Shown here: one piece after another, positions 10,102 to 21,300 of the stretch
How the letters are laid out: every line of letters starts with the position of its first letter
Position numbering within the stretch: the first letter of the stretch is position 1
Assembly (NCBI GenBank): GCA_030737835.1
Contig: JAUJYN010000019.1
Coordinates: forward strand, 1,076,433-1,140,432
Origin: Acorus gramineus
Taxonomy: Eukaryota; Streptophyta; Magnoliopsida; Acorales; Acoraceae
Direction: 5' to 3'
Length of the DNA: 64,000 nt
Translations under genes and position numbers: made by a program
The notes under the pieces: generated by a model
What the model was told of the DNA's origin: nothing
The model's database searches: none
The model's input: only the letters and a program-made list of their open reading frames with translations

Positions 10102-12630
10102 TGTAACGTCTCTGTATTTTTAGCCTTATATATTTATTTTAAATATATAATGGAAATTTTAATTGAAATTTAATTATTTCATTTTTTTAATTGAAATTTA
10201 ATTATTTCATTTTTTTTTATTTGGCGGTAGGCCCAAATGGGTCTAATTTGATTTATAATTTTGATAATTATAAATTGATGTTGAAATATTTATTTTATAT
10301 TTTTTTGGAGATCTTTATAGTCTCAAGATATTTTGGTTGAAATTTGGTGAGATTCGGAGTTAGGAAAATTAGGTTTTTAGGATTTTGTGTTAAGTTATTG
10401 GGCCCAGGGATCTAGTTGTGAATCCAGAATATCTTTTAATAGGCTTCAGGGATCTGTTTGTAAATCGGATAGGGATCTGTCTGTAAATCAGATAAGGATC
10501 TAGTTGTAAACCCGTAGTACTTGAGGGGTTGTTTTGTAATATGGTAAAAACCCTTTTATATATAACACATTTTGGGTTAGGGTTTGCATCAGAATTCTCA
10601 TGGGACAAGAAAGGTGGTGATGACCTAACTCTCCCCGTCGAGCTCTCCCCGTCGAGCACTACAAGGTGATAAATCTTTCTCTATTGATTTTTATTGTTTA
10701 GTGTTTCAATTTAGTTTGGTTAGGAGATGATTGTGTCAATCTATTATTTGGGAAAGAATATTGATGGATTAGGGTTAGGGTTTGATTGATTTTAAATAGA
10801 TGATGTTTTTATTAGATTTCAATGGATCTTGAAGGATTTCTTAAGATCAAACTAGATTTATTGGTTTTGGGATTTAAGGGTTATTTTCGGGTGGATTGAA
10901 TACCTGATCATTAAATCATGTTTTTGACTATGATAGAGTCGTTTCTGGGAAAATTGTATTTCACAAACAGAAATAGGTTTCGAAAAGATCTTTCCAAAGA
11001 ATCTTGAATCGTCTGATTTGGAGTTACGGGTAGAAAGTTATGATTTTTCAAAGATTTCTGTGCAGTTTCTTATAATTCAAATATTTAGCTTCATGACCAA
11101 GTTTGATGAATTTTAGAGATTAAAGAGATCCCAAATAGATGTTTAATGAGTATAATTTGATTTATGGGTTTTGATGATTTTATTGATCTTGGTGACTCAA
11201 ATTGGATTTTTAAATCGATAAATTTGTTTAGTGGGATCAATGAATATTAATTGAATATTATTGTTATTTGGATGTAAATTGATTGGATTGAGTTATTTGG
11301 ATCATTGGAGTTGTAGTGGAGCCTTAGTGGATCATTGGAGTTGTAGTGAATTATTTGTCTAAATATTTTATTCGATGATTGATCGATTATGTGGGCCTTA
11401 TGAATTAAATGGATACTGATTATACGATCGTTTTGAGTATATGAACATTTTAATATTTATTTGGAGTTAGGATTTTTGTTAGGCTTTTAAGGTGAGTTGC
11501 GGATTGTATGTCTATTAGGTATGGGCTTTTAGGATTAATGGGCCTAGTGTTGTTGTAAGTTGTTTGTCAGTTGTTTGTCATGATTGAATGATTTTCTTAT
11601 TTATTGATTGCATAATTGTTATGCTAGGTTATCCACGTGCGAGTGTGTAGCGTTCATGCACGTGCATTGTTTGTATTGCGTGAACTGGAGGTGAGTGGAT
11701 GTCTCTATATTATTTGAAAAGCATCATGTTATTTTATGATTATGAAATCTATCTTGTATGAACCATATGAGCATGTTATCATCATATATGTTGATATTTT
11801 GGATATATTGTATGCATTGAAAATTATGGGATTTATGAAAATTGTTGCATGCTGTATACTTGAAAGAAGTAGTTTTGATTGTGCATGCATCAAATCGTCT
11901 AGGTGGCTCAGTCTAGGTGGCTGCGGTCTAAATTTGACCCAAGTCTAGGTGGCTATGTCTACGTGGCCCGATTTCCAAAGTGAAATCTCTGCGGCTAGGT
12001 GTCGTGGAAAGCGGGCATGCGTGTCCGTTGCATTCATATACATCATGTAGTTTGAAATCATGAGAAGATTTTTATGACATCACATTTTATTCGAAAGAGA
12101 AATGTTATTATATCCTTGAATGTTTTAAATGGCTTCTTTATTATAAGCTTTGCTTTATATTACAACAATTGTTCCATATACACTTTTTAACTGATTATTT
12201 TGAAGTATAATATATTATTGGGACACTTGTGTCCATTCACTGAGCGTGTGGTAGCTCATCCCTCTCTCTTCCCAACCTTTCAGATTAGCTATTGGTGGTT
12301 GTCGATCTCGTTAAGGCGTTGGAGTTTGAAGCTCGTATTTTATTTCCGGAGCACTAGACTTGTGTAAAAGGTGTTGGTCATTTCTTTGGCATGTAGAGGA
12401 CCCATATGTATGATAGTGTGGATATATAAATTAAGTTATTTTTGATGTATATTGAATTTGTGTTGGATTTTAGCGTTGACAATATATGTATAATTATGGT
12501 GATCTATTCATATGTTCTTGGATGAAAAATATATCTATATATATATATAGAACTCTGAGATTCGAGGAATTTAGTTAACGCACCCGGATTTCACGCTTCA
12601 AAACGGAGTCGTGGATTCGGGGGCGTTACA
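10102..12630 (+). repeat. Chromovirus LTR (subfamily B2, 2.53 kb)
   Basis: Begins TGTAACGTCTCTG directly after a polypurine tract and ends GGGGGCGTTACA. The start, end and stem-loop (TGAGC...GCTCA at 12241-12257) resemble family B but the body is clearly diverged. It is placed as a 3' LTR. No primer site follows; instead 12631 onward resembles the family B interior. The matching 5' LTR is not in the window. Contains (AT)n near 12531-12549. Confidence 0.8.
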
Positions 12631-13094
12631 AATTTTATTAGGATGCTTTTCACATTTTGCATAGAGTTGCGGATGGTTCATTCAATCCGTGAATGTCCAT
12701 GTTAGCATATTATTTTTCTTAATGTCATAAATGTCTTTAGTTTTATGTTGTCATTATAATTGTCCCTATTTTGACAGTACAAGTTGGATCATTTATGGTA
12801 TGGGACGTAGATGAGCCTAACTTGTACAATCATGTATGAAATTGTTTGATATTGATTGTTTTTGCTATTATCAATGTTTGCATTGTATTAATTGGACCAC
12901 CTATGGTATGGGACATAGGTGGGCTTGGCTTATGCATTTGGTTGCTTGTAATGTCTTTGCTTGTTCCGTACAAATCAAATCACCCATGGTATGGGACATG
13001 GGTGAGCTTGACTTGTATATTTTTATTGTATTGTTTGCCATTGCTTATGCTGTATGAGTTATAACACCTATGATGTGAAGAATGGGTGGATTTG
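12631..13094 (+). other. Second hairpin tail of a family B interior, interrupted by Athila
   Basis: Homologous to 5860-5983 plus 9415-9660. Three hairpins with the same loop lie at 12777-12827, 12882-12935 and 12968-13020. The tail stops at 13094 where the Athila LTR begins and continues at 30921 with TTTAGAGGACTAAATTCC and a purine tract before LTR2. No gene. Confidence 0.75.
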
Positions 13095-14649
13095 TGATAA
13101 GTATATTAATTATATATTAAAACTCCTTAATCTAAGTTTCTATATCCTTATTTTATGTATAATAATAACTAATATTAAGAATTCATGTGTTATTGCAGGT
13201 AATTGACTTAAATGATGATTATCAATACAAGATATGCTACAAATCAGTTAAATATGTGAAGGAGAATCAAGAGTTTCTAGAAGATCCTTATGGAAAAAGA
13301 TTTGGTTAAGATTGAATGAAAATCAATCTAATCAAATATATTCTTCAAAATCCCGTCCCACTGTTTTGATCATAACTTTTGCCTCAAGTATCTGATTTAT
13401 TCTCATGATATGGCGTTGGAAAGATAATTTCAAGATCTACAAATCACTATTTCATGAAGATTTCGTAATTCCATCTTATTACGGGTCAAAAAGCCATCTG
13501 AAGATTCTGCAGAAAATCAATAACGGGAATTAAATCTAAACTTCATATGAGGAAGGTTGAGGCCAATCTTAACTACCAAATCTTAACCATCCATTATATT
13601 GCAAATAAATGGTTGAGATTCAAGAGCTGGAGACTATAAAAGGAGCACATGTGAATAGAAAAGGAGAGGCACAAAGACAATCAAAAGGAGAAGAAGAATT
13701 CAAGAGTTTTGCTTTGTTTTTGTTTTTCTTTTCATCTCATATATTTTGATTCTTGTATTCTATTAGATCTGAATTTTAATATTAATTTTGTGTTTTTATT
13801 TTCAAGAATTTTTTAATAATATGATGTCTTTTATTTTTCTTTTCTTTTATTTGATCATGTCTTTTAGTAGCTAAATCTTCAACTAGGGTTGAAGATGAAA
13901 CCATGCAATATTAGTTTAGGATTTTATATTTAGATTTGAATTCTCCATATTGTTTGCTTTATTGCTTATCAATCTCTCCTTCAATTCTCTTTTGAAACCT
14001 TTTGTGTGAATTTCTTATTACCTTCTTTAAGAATCTCTTGTATTTGATTTGATAAAATATGCTTTGATTGAGTTCTATGATATTTTATGCTCTTCTTAAC
14101 ATGTTGAATTGAGTTGGTAGATTTTATAAAGGGAAGGGAGATAGATCATTCTATTGGGTTTTCATAAATCAAGATTTTTAATCGTAGAATCATCTTCAAA
14201 GATCTCTTGTTTAGGGTTTGATAGGGTATGCTTGGTTAACTATTTGATATCTTATTCTCTTCCTAATATGTGAATATTGAGATGATTGTTTTGATTTCAA
14301 ATCTGATTTTATGAAATAATTAATATGATTTTAAATATTTATTTTCCGATTGGTATTTGATTAACGTCAATATTGATTGAGTTATATGGTGGAGTTTCAT
14401 ATTTGAATATAATCCCTAAATTGGTATTGCATGGTGGATTCTAAAACCCTAGTTATCTTTTCATATTAATATTCTCTTTTTAATAATAATAATAAATAAA
14501 TAAATAAAACTTCATCAATCTTTCTTTCTAGTTCGATTAGTTAAATTGATTAATAATTTAATTGAACAATTCTCTGTGGGTTCGACCCGTATTTGCTAGA
14601 TCTATACTTCTGTAACGATCCGTGCACTTGCGGTAATTATTACAACTTA
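13095..14649 (+). repeat. Athila 5' LTR
   Basis: Begins TGATAAG and ends TTACAACTTA; aligns end to end with 29382-30920. The end is placed where the two copies stop matching, so it is uncertain by a few bases. Confidence 0.88.
13635..13642 (+). promoter_or_regulatory. TATA box of Athila 5' LTR
   Basis: TATAAAAG in the context GAGACTATAAAAGGAGCAC, conserved in the 3' LTR at 29922-29929. A good plant RNA polymerase II TATA element inside the LTR; transcription would start about 30 bases downstream. Confidence 0.65.
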
Positions 14650-14667
14650 AATATCACATCAAGTTTT

Positions 14668-14685
14668 TGGCGCCGTTGCCGGGGA
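14668..14685 (+). other. Athila primer binding site (tRNA-Asp)
   Basis: TGGCGCCGTTGCCGGGGA lies about 18 bases after the LTR end. It is complementary to the 3' end of plant tRNA-Asp, the primer typical of Athila. The leader from 14686 to 15518 holds no recognised gene. Confidence 0.9.
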
Positions 14686-15518
14686 ATTGTTTCAAATTAA
14701 ATTTGATATTGATTTATCTTTCGGATTAGTTTCTTTCTCTTTGTTTTTGCTGATTTTTTTTTCTTTTTATGTTTTGTAGGATATCTAGAACCTACAAGAA
14801 CACAACAAGGAATGGTGTAAGGCTTAGACCATTCTTTCTCTAAACGAGCATCCAAAAGTGTTCAAAGGCAACCCCATAAGGTGAACCATTTCATCACGGC
14901 TAAAAAAGTGGATTTAATTCTTCCCTCACTGTGTGTGAGTTGTGAGTATTTCTTTCACCCACGAATCTTCTGCAAGTGGGTTATTTTTGGGGTTGATCGG
15001 GATTTTCGTGTGTGCATTTTTCAATTAGCATACATTAACTAATCCATCTAAGGGTTGTTCCATATAACATAAGGTGGGGATTTCATCACCCTTCCTTGGC
15101 CCACAAATCATCATCTTGAGCATTTGTCAAACCCATGAGCCTAATTAAATTAAAATGAATTAGACTTGGCCCTAGGTTTTTGAGCTCAATAAGACAAGAG
15201 ACGCCAAGAGATACTCCAGTGAGCAATTAACCATTTAATGATGTCTAGGAAAGTGATTTCATAAGGTTTCTACCTTAAAGGACGTGGTTACTTAGTGTGG
15301 AAGACCCCCCACTAATCCTTTACACTTTCCTGGTTGTTGGGTGGTTGATCATAAACTGGTAAACTTGAGGTTTATCTTGGAACAGTTAGGAGCTGTCCAT
15401 TTAGGGAGGAACATCCTCAAGAACTAGATCTCTTAAAAATCATCTTCCCTCACTTAACAAGATAAATCCTAATTTGTTGATTGTTGAAATATGTCTATGA
15501 TTTGGGGTATTTTGATTT

Positions 15519-17222
15519 ATGAGCATTTGGTCTAGGGATTCTAAAAACCGATTGATTCGTATTGATACACTTGATTATCCCGTGATTTCATCTGAACCAA
15601 CCATCACTATGGATAACACAGGAGCTGCTATTCCAAAGACCTTGAAGGATTACATGTATCCATCTAGAACTACGCAACCCTCATGCATTGTGTTACCAAC
15701 AACCAATGCTAACAACTTTGAGATCAAGCCTGGGATGATTAATATGCTTCCAAAATTCGATGGATCTGAAGATCCATATCTTTTTATTAGGGAATTTGAG
15801 GAAGTTTGTTCCACACTAAAACTTCAACAGCTAACTAATGATTCCATCCGGTTGAGGTTAATCAACTTCTCCCTCAAAGATAATGCTAAAAAGTGGTTGT
15901 ATGCCCTACCTGCAAATTCTATCAACACTTGGGATCAACTAGTTATGATATTTTTGAAGAAGTTCTTTCCTAATCATAAAACTGCTAAGATTCGCATGAA
16001 TATAAATCAATTCATTCAAAAGGATGGAGAATCTTTATGGAGATATTTAGAGAGATTCAAGGACTTGTTGTTGCAATGTCCTCATCATGGATTTGAGGTT
16101 TGGAGGTTAGTGCAAATTATATATGAAGGTTTGAATTACACCACAAGGACTATGGTTGAATCAATGTGTAGTGGTGAATTTACTAATAAAAATGAAACTG
16201 AGGCATGGACATTTCTGGAAGAAGTAGCTGAAAAATCCATGCAGTGGGAGACAATTAGAGAGCCTGAGAAACCCATACCTTCTAAGGGAGGTATTCATTT
16301 CATTGATAGTAGCTTTGAGTCTGAAGCTAAGTTTGCATCTCTCATTCGTAGAGTAGAGGCCCTAGAGATGAAACCAAATCAAGATTCTATTAATCAACTC
16401 TCCACCTCTACCCCTACTACTGTCTGCATTTTATGTAAATCTTCAAATCACCTAGTGGAAGACTGTCCTTCCCTGTCATCCCACAAGGAAAGTTTGGACG
16501 AACATGTCAATAGCTTACAATGGAGGAAAAATGATCCATATGCTCAAACTTATAATCCTGGATGGAGGAATCATCCAAATCTGTCATGGACTCAAGGCCC
16601 ACATCAGGGAGGCCCACAGGGACCTCCTCAAGCTCTCATGAATCCTAGACCTAACATAGGACCCACTGTTACTCCATTTCCTCCGCCTGGTTTTCAAATA
16701 GAAAACGAGAAGAAGTTCTCCTCCTTAGAGAAAGGGTTAGATGTTCTTATGAAGTCCACTCAAAATTTAACTCAATCATCCTCCCAGATGTCTGCCACTT
16801 TGAATCAATTTATGCAATCTACAGGGCAAATCCTTCAATCCACCACCCAGGCAATCTCCCGTCTCGAGATTCAAGTTGGTCAATTGGCCACCACCATGAG
16901 TGAGAGAGAGAAAGGAAAGTTTCCTAGTCAACCTGAACCCAACCCTAGAGGACCCATTCTTCAAGGACAAATCCAAGATTCTTCTAGTAACCAGTCCAAC
17001 CAGGTTAATGCAATCACTACTCTTAGGTCTGGTAGACAAGTGGACAACAAGGTTATTATGCCTAGCAATGATGTTGAAGATGATAAGGATAAGTCCAAAT
17101 TTATTTATGAGGACCCAGATTCTAAACCCATCCGTCCTAGCCCATCCATCCAGAGAAAGCAAAGCCCAATGATTCTCTTGAGAGAGTTTATGTTCCCAAG
17201 GCCCCATATCCTCAGCGATTAG
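15519..17222 (+). CDS. Athila Gag
   Basis: An open frame of 567 codons encodes the capsid/nucleocapsid polyprotein that packages the element's RNA in cytoplasmic particles. The retrotransposon gag core lies at about residues 75-245 (motifs FIREFEEVC, LRLINFSLKDNAKKWLY, WDQLVMIFLKKFFP). A CCHC zinc knuckle C-x2-C-x4-H-x4-C sits near residue 302 (CILCKSSNHLVEDC). The middle is rich in P, G, Q and N, followed by a region with the VNAITTLRSGRQV motif seen in Athila. The ATG at 15519 is the first in frame; upstream in-frame sequence has no gag similarity. Fossil element, but this frame looks largely whole. Confidence 0.9.
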   Translation: MSIWSRDSKNRLIRIDTLDYPVISSEPTITMDNTGAAIPKTLKDYMYPSRTTQPSCIVLPTTNANNFEIKPGMINMLPKFDGSEDPYLFIREFEEVCSTLKLQQLTNDSIRLRLINFSLKDNAKKWLYALPANSINTWDQLVMIFLKKFFPNHKTAKIRMNINQFIQKDGESLWRYLERFKDLLLQCPHHGFEVWRLVQIIYEGLNYTTRTMVESMCSGEFTNKNETEAWTFLEEVAEKSMQWETIREPEKPIPSKGGIHFIDSSFESEAKFASLIRRVEALEMKPNQDSINQLSTSTPTTVCILCKSSNHLVEDCPSLSSHKESLDEHVNSLQWRKNDPYAQTYNPGWRNHPNLSWTQGPHQGGPQGPPQALMNPRPNIGPTVTPFPPPGFQIENEKKFSSLEKGLDVLMKSTQNLTQSSSQMSATLNQFMQSTGQILQSTTQAISRLEIQVGQLATTMSEREKGKFPSQPEPNPRGPILQGQIQDSSSNQSNQVNAITTLRSGRQVDNKVIMPSNDVEDDKDKSKFIYEDPDSKPIRPSPSIQRKQSPMILLREFMFPRPHILSD

Positions 17223-17263
17223 GTTCAACTAAGAAATCTGCCCAGCTAGATAAAATTTTAGAG

Positions 17264-18318
17264 GTGTTTAAGCAAGTTTGCGTGAACATTCCGCTCCTAG
17301 ATGCTATCCAACAGGTACCAGCCTATGCTAAATTTTTGAAGGACTTATGCACCCAAAAGAGGACCAATAATGTACCCAAGAAAGCTTTCCTAGCATCCCA
17401 TGTAAGCTCCATTCTTTCATGTGAAACTCCAATCAAGTATAAGGACCCAGGTTGTCCCACCATTTCATGTGTGATTGGAGACACTCGTATTGATCGAGCT
17501 TTGCTAGACTTAGGTGCGAGTGTAAATCTATTGCCCTATTCAGTGTATAAACAGTTAGGCATAGGAGAATTGAGGCCTACCCCAGTGACCTTACAATTAG
17601 CAGATCGATCTGTGAAAATTCCTAAAGGAGTCATTGAGGATGTCTTGATTAAGGTTGGGGATTTCATCTTTCCTGTTGACTTTATAGTTTTAGAAACCCA
17701 ACCTGTTCTAAACCCGAAAGGGCAAATTCCTGTAATTTTAGGCAGACCATTCCTGGCTACGTCTAATGCTTTGATTAACTGTCAAAATGGATTGATGAAA
17801 TTATCTTTTGGAAATATGACAGTTGACCTAAATATCTTCCACATTGGTAAACAACCAGGAGATTATAATGATGAATTAGAGGGTGTGAATTCTATTGAGG
17901 AAATAATTGAAGATTTGAAACATCATTCTATGAGCACGAAAGATCCTTTAGAGTTTTGTCTTGCCCACTTTGGAGAAAATTTTGATATGGAAAAATCGAT
18001 CATGGAAGTAAATGCTCTCCTAGATTCAGAACCAACCATCCCATTTAATAAGTGGCAACCAAAGCTTGAGCCCCTTCCTTTGTCACAATCACCACCCCTT
18101 CCTTCCATTGATAAGCCTCCCAAGCTAGAACTTAAACCTCTTCCAAACAATTTGAAATATGTTTTCTTAGGTCCAGCTGAAACCCTTCCTGTAATTATTG
18201 CTTCTGATCTTAATGAGGAACAAGAAGGTGAGCTAATCAATGTCCTTAGGGAACATAAAGAGGCCATTGGGTGGAGTATGGCAGACATTAAAGGAATAAG
18301 TCCATCTGTGGTTCAACA
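17264..18318 (+). CDS. Athila protease region (pol N-terminal part)
   Basis: Open frame after gag. A retroviral-type aspartic protease lies at roughly residues 60-185, with the Athila form of the active site (ALLDLGASVNLLP) and the downstream PVILGRPFLATSNA motif. The last residues before the insertion at 18319 (EHKEAIGWSMADIKGISPS) are the conserved stretch leading into reverse transcriptase. The protease would cut the Gag-Pol polyprotein in the particle. Sequence past 18318 belongs to the inserted LTR. Confidence 0.88.
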
Positions 18319-18581
18319 TGTTATAATTGTGTCACTTTTAACCTGCTGGTAACCGTTGGAGCGTTCTGGCAGTTTTTCAATTTTTTTCGATTTTCGATCG
18401 GAACCGCTAATTTTTGGACTGTTAGCTATCGTCCTGAGTTAGAGGACTCTGATTGGAAATCTAACTGCATATTTGGTGTCCTAGTGCCATTTTAAGCCTC
18501 TCACGAAAATTTCATCGAATTCCGGTAACGTTTCTGAAATTTCACAGTTCCGGGGCGTATCTGGGTTTTTAAGTCACTTGC

Positions 18582-18590
18582 TATATAAAT
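18582..18590 (+). promoter_or_regulatory. TATA-like box of family A LTR (S2)
   Basis: TATATAAAT in the AT-rich first 300 bp of the LTR, about 30 bases before a pyrimidine-rich stretch. The corresponding spot in S3 and S4 is also TATATA-rich (near 22240 and, on the minus strand, near 52170). Inferred from sequence only. Confidence 0.45.
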
Positions 18591-18899
18591 GGAATCTAAT
18601 TTTTGGTTGACCACTATTCATCATCCCTACCAAATGCATTTTCTCTCTCCCCTCTCTCTTTTTCTTTGATTTGAGCCCCCTAGACCCCTCAAACCTAAAA
18701 ACCTAAAGCATAGGAAGTGTAGATCGGGTCCACCTCGGTGCTTTCAAATCCCGATTCCGGTGAGATTTGCCCCTTCGTCCCCCCTCTCTTCTCCTCTGTT
18801 TTGGACCATTTCGAGGGCCAAGATAGATTCGGGCGTTGGAAGCCTTTTGGGAAAGGTTTCGGCGCGCGGAGAGCGTCCGGACTCCCCTTCCTCCCCTTG

Positions 18900-20136
18900 G
18901 TAAGCCTCTTTCCTCCCTTTTTCATGCTTAGATGCTTGTTAGGAGGTTGATTTTGGGGTTGGGAGGCGATTGGCGGCGGTGGGTGGCCGTCAGAGGGCTG
19001 TGGTGGTGGTCGGAGGCCATTGGTGGCCGGAGGTGGGTGGTAGAGGAGCTCGGGCAGGTGGGCTGGCAGTCCCGGGCAGCAGGCAGCACCGGCAGCAGCA
19101 CAGCAGCGCAGCAGGCTGGGCGCGCGCGTGCGTGCGCGCGAGCGTGCGCACGGGCATGCGCTCGGGGGGAGCTAGTGGCCAGCAGTGCGTGCGTGTTGGG
19201 CGTGCCGTGCGCGGGCGTGCTGGGCGTGCTGGGTAGGACTAGCTCAGGTAGGCTGGGAGCAGGTGCACCAGTTTGCCGGGCCGGGCGTGTGCTCGGGGGG
19301 TGCAGGGGGAGGTGTGCGGAGCGGGATGGCTGCGGGTTGTGCGAGCAGGGCAGGCCGGCTGGGCAGGCCATGCTCGGGCAGCTGGCAGGGGGTGCTCGGG
19401 CATCAGGCGGGCAGTGGCTGGGCGTGCAAGGCGAACGGTGCTCGGGCCACTTGGCGACGCGCGCAGGCAGGCAGTGCAGGCAGCAGCGCGCGCAGGCTGG
19501 CAGGCGCGCTGGGCGTGTACTGCCAGGCGCGCTGGGTGCGTGCTGCGCGGGCGTGCGCGTGGGCGCTGGGTGAGGGTCCCGGGTGCTGGGCGTTGAGCGT
19601 CGGGTGCTGGGCCGCGGATACCGGGCGCTGGGCTGAGGCGCAGGCGTGCGCGCGGTGCAGTTGGTGCGAGCGGGTGGTGCGCGCGGGTAGAGGTTGGTAG
19701 GTGCGCGCGGAGTGCGCGCGGATAGGGGGCTGGAGGTGCGCGCGGGGTGCGCGCGGGGCGAGACGCTGCCCGCGGGGCGTGCGGGGTGCTCGCGGGCCAG
19801 CGCGAGGCATGCGGGGTGTGCGCGGGCGGCTGCGCTGGGGCGCAGGGGGCGCGCGGTGCACCCGGGAGGTTCGGCGGCGCGTCGAGGCGGCGGGCGGGGG
19901 CCCGGCGGTGCGCGGGGTGCGTTGGCTGAAGCGCGGCGGTGCACCCGGGCGGTCGGGTGGCCGTGCGGGTGGTTGCCGGCCGTGCGGGTGGTTGCCGGGG
20001 TACTCGGGCTAGCGTGCGTGCGGGTCGTATGCACGTTTGCCCGAGTGGTTGTTGTTTGTTTGTGAGTTTTGAGAATTTTGATGTCTTTGGTAGTAGTTGT
20101 GGATTTTAACTCACCATATAAATGTCTGTCTTGCAG
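18900..20136 (+). promoter_or_regulatory. Putative GC-rich intron within LTR S2
   Basis: Donor context CCCCTTG|GTAAGCC at 18900, acceptor TGTCTTGCAG ending at 20136, 1237 bp, most of it GC-rich. The same donor and acceptor contexts recur in the related LTRs, including diverged ones (53491-53968 and 61380-61983). No RNA evidence; this is a structural inference. Confidence 0.4.
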
Positions 20137-20171
20137 ATCCTGACGGGCGTCACGCGACGACCCGATCTTCG
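20137..20171 (+). promoter_or_regulatory. Conserved microexon-like block in LTR S2
   Basis: 35 nt starting ATCCTGACGGGCG and ending in TCTTCG, between acceptor CTTGCAG and donor GTGAGTGGG. Contains GACGACCC as in the other copies. Confidence 0.55.
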
Positions 20172-20479
20172 GTGAGTGGGACAATCCAACCCAGTAGAGA
20201 GGCGTTATACGCACTTGGGCGTATACCGACCTCTCCTGGGGCACCATGGATGTATATTAACCTGCAATAATATGTAATCCATGCTTGCATGATTTAAATG
20301 TAGAATGCATGCTACCCTAGTCTTTGCATGTTAGGGACTTGCACCCTTAGGATAGGTGTAAGAGCCATGCACCATGCCCCCTGTTTTCATGATAGGAAAC
20401 CTCGGCCTATGCATGCGTCCTACTAGTTTATTTATTAAATTAAATGCTAGTGTATGTTAATTCGCATGCCTTAGATAAT

Positions 20480-20800
20480 ATTATAGGGAGGAGCCTTGCG
20501 AGGTCAACATTGAGACCCGTGTTAGGGTGCTCCGTGTTCCTTGTTTGGTTGTCGGGATGTCCTGTATCGGGACCTCATGCTGCCCTCCCAAGGTTTCTAG
20601 TCCCAGTAATATTATAAGTAATGTTATATAACTCGTATGATTATTAGCAATTTTAGTGAATATTATAGGGGAGGGGCCTTGCGAGGACAGCGGTGAGACC
20701 CGGGTTAGGGTACCCCGTGTTCCTTGTTTGGTTGTCGGGGTATCCTATATCGGGAACTCACGCCGCCCTCCTGAGTTTCTTTCCCCCAATGATATTCCAA
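20480..20800 (+). repeat. Tandem duplication of about 180 bp in LTR S2
   Basis: The block running from TATTATAGGG-GGCCTTGCGAGG through GTTCCTTGTTTGGTTGTCGGG to TTCCCCCA-like sequence occurs twice (about 20480-20620 and 20660-20800). LTR 49005-52437 has the same duplication (about 50080-50230 and 50285-50425). S1 and S3 carry it once, defining two subgroups of family A. Confidence 0.75.
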
Positions 20801-21119
20801 CCTTGCTTTTATTGTACATGTTTCCCCGCATCTTGGTTATGCGCCCTGGAGGAACTCTGAAGAGTTCATGACATTTGAGTTGTAGAGATGTGTTGTCGGC
20901 GGATCCGAGTGGATCATATGCATATGGATAGGCTGTTCTGTTTCCCTTCGTTGGATCCGTGTAGAGACTGCCCCAGCGTGATAAGGTCGTCCCTTTCGAG
21001 GGCTCCCATCAGTAGGCGCCTCCCGATATTTGTGACGGACTGTGCTGAAGTTATGGGTGAAGGCCAGCGGCCTACGGAGTGGAGGAGAGACTATCGGTGG
21101 ACCAAGGGTGACCAACAGC

Positions 21120-21300
21120 CTAGTCAGTCCCAATATCCTATGTCACCCGTGGTAGGGTGAGGGTGAGGGTGTAGTGGGTTGGCGATGAGCGACCCACTGG
21201 ATTGTGGTTGGATGATTATATCAGTCCCAATAGCCTATGTCACCCATTGATGGGTGAGGGTGAGGGTGTGGTGGTTCGGCGATGTACGAACCACTGGATT
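21120..21300 (+). repeat. Hairpin minisatellite in LTR S2 (2 units)
   Basis: Hairpins at 21173-21198 (GTGGGTTG / CGACCCAC) and 21271-21294 (GTGGTTCG / CGAACCAC), each preceded by GAGGGTGAGGGTG and a CAGTCCCAATA-type phrase. Confidence 0.8.

Noticed and set aside
18928-20247. A 439-codon open frame on the minus strand, with similar long frames at 50707-51672 (+), 7675-8268 (+) and 23032-23661 (-)
   Set aside because: They run through the GC-rich LTR block, are low-complexity P/A/R-rich, lie antisense to the LTR, are also open on the other strand, and start and end differently in each copy. Stop-poor composition explains them.
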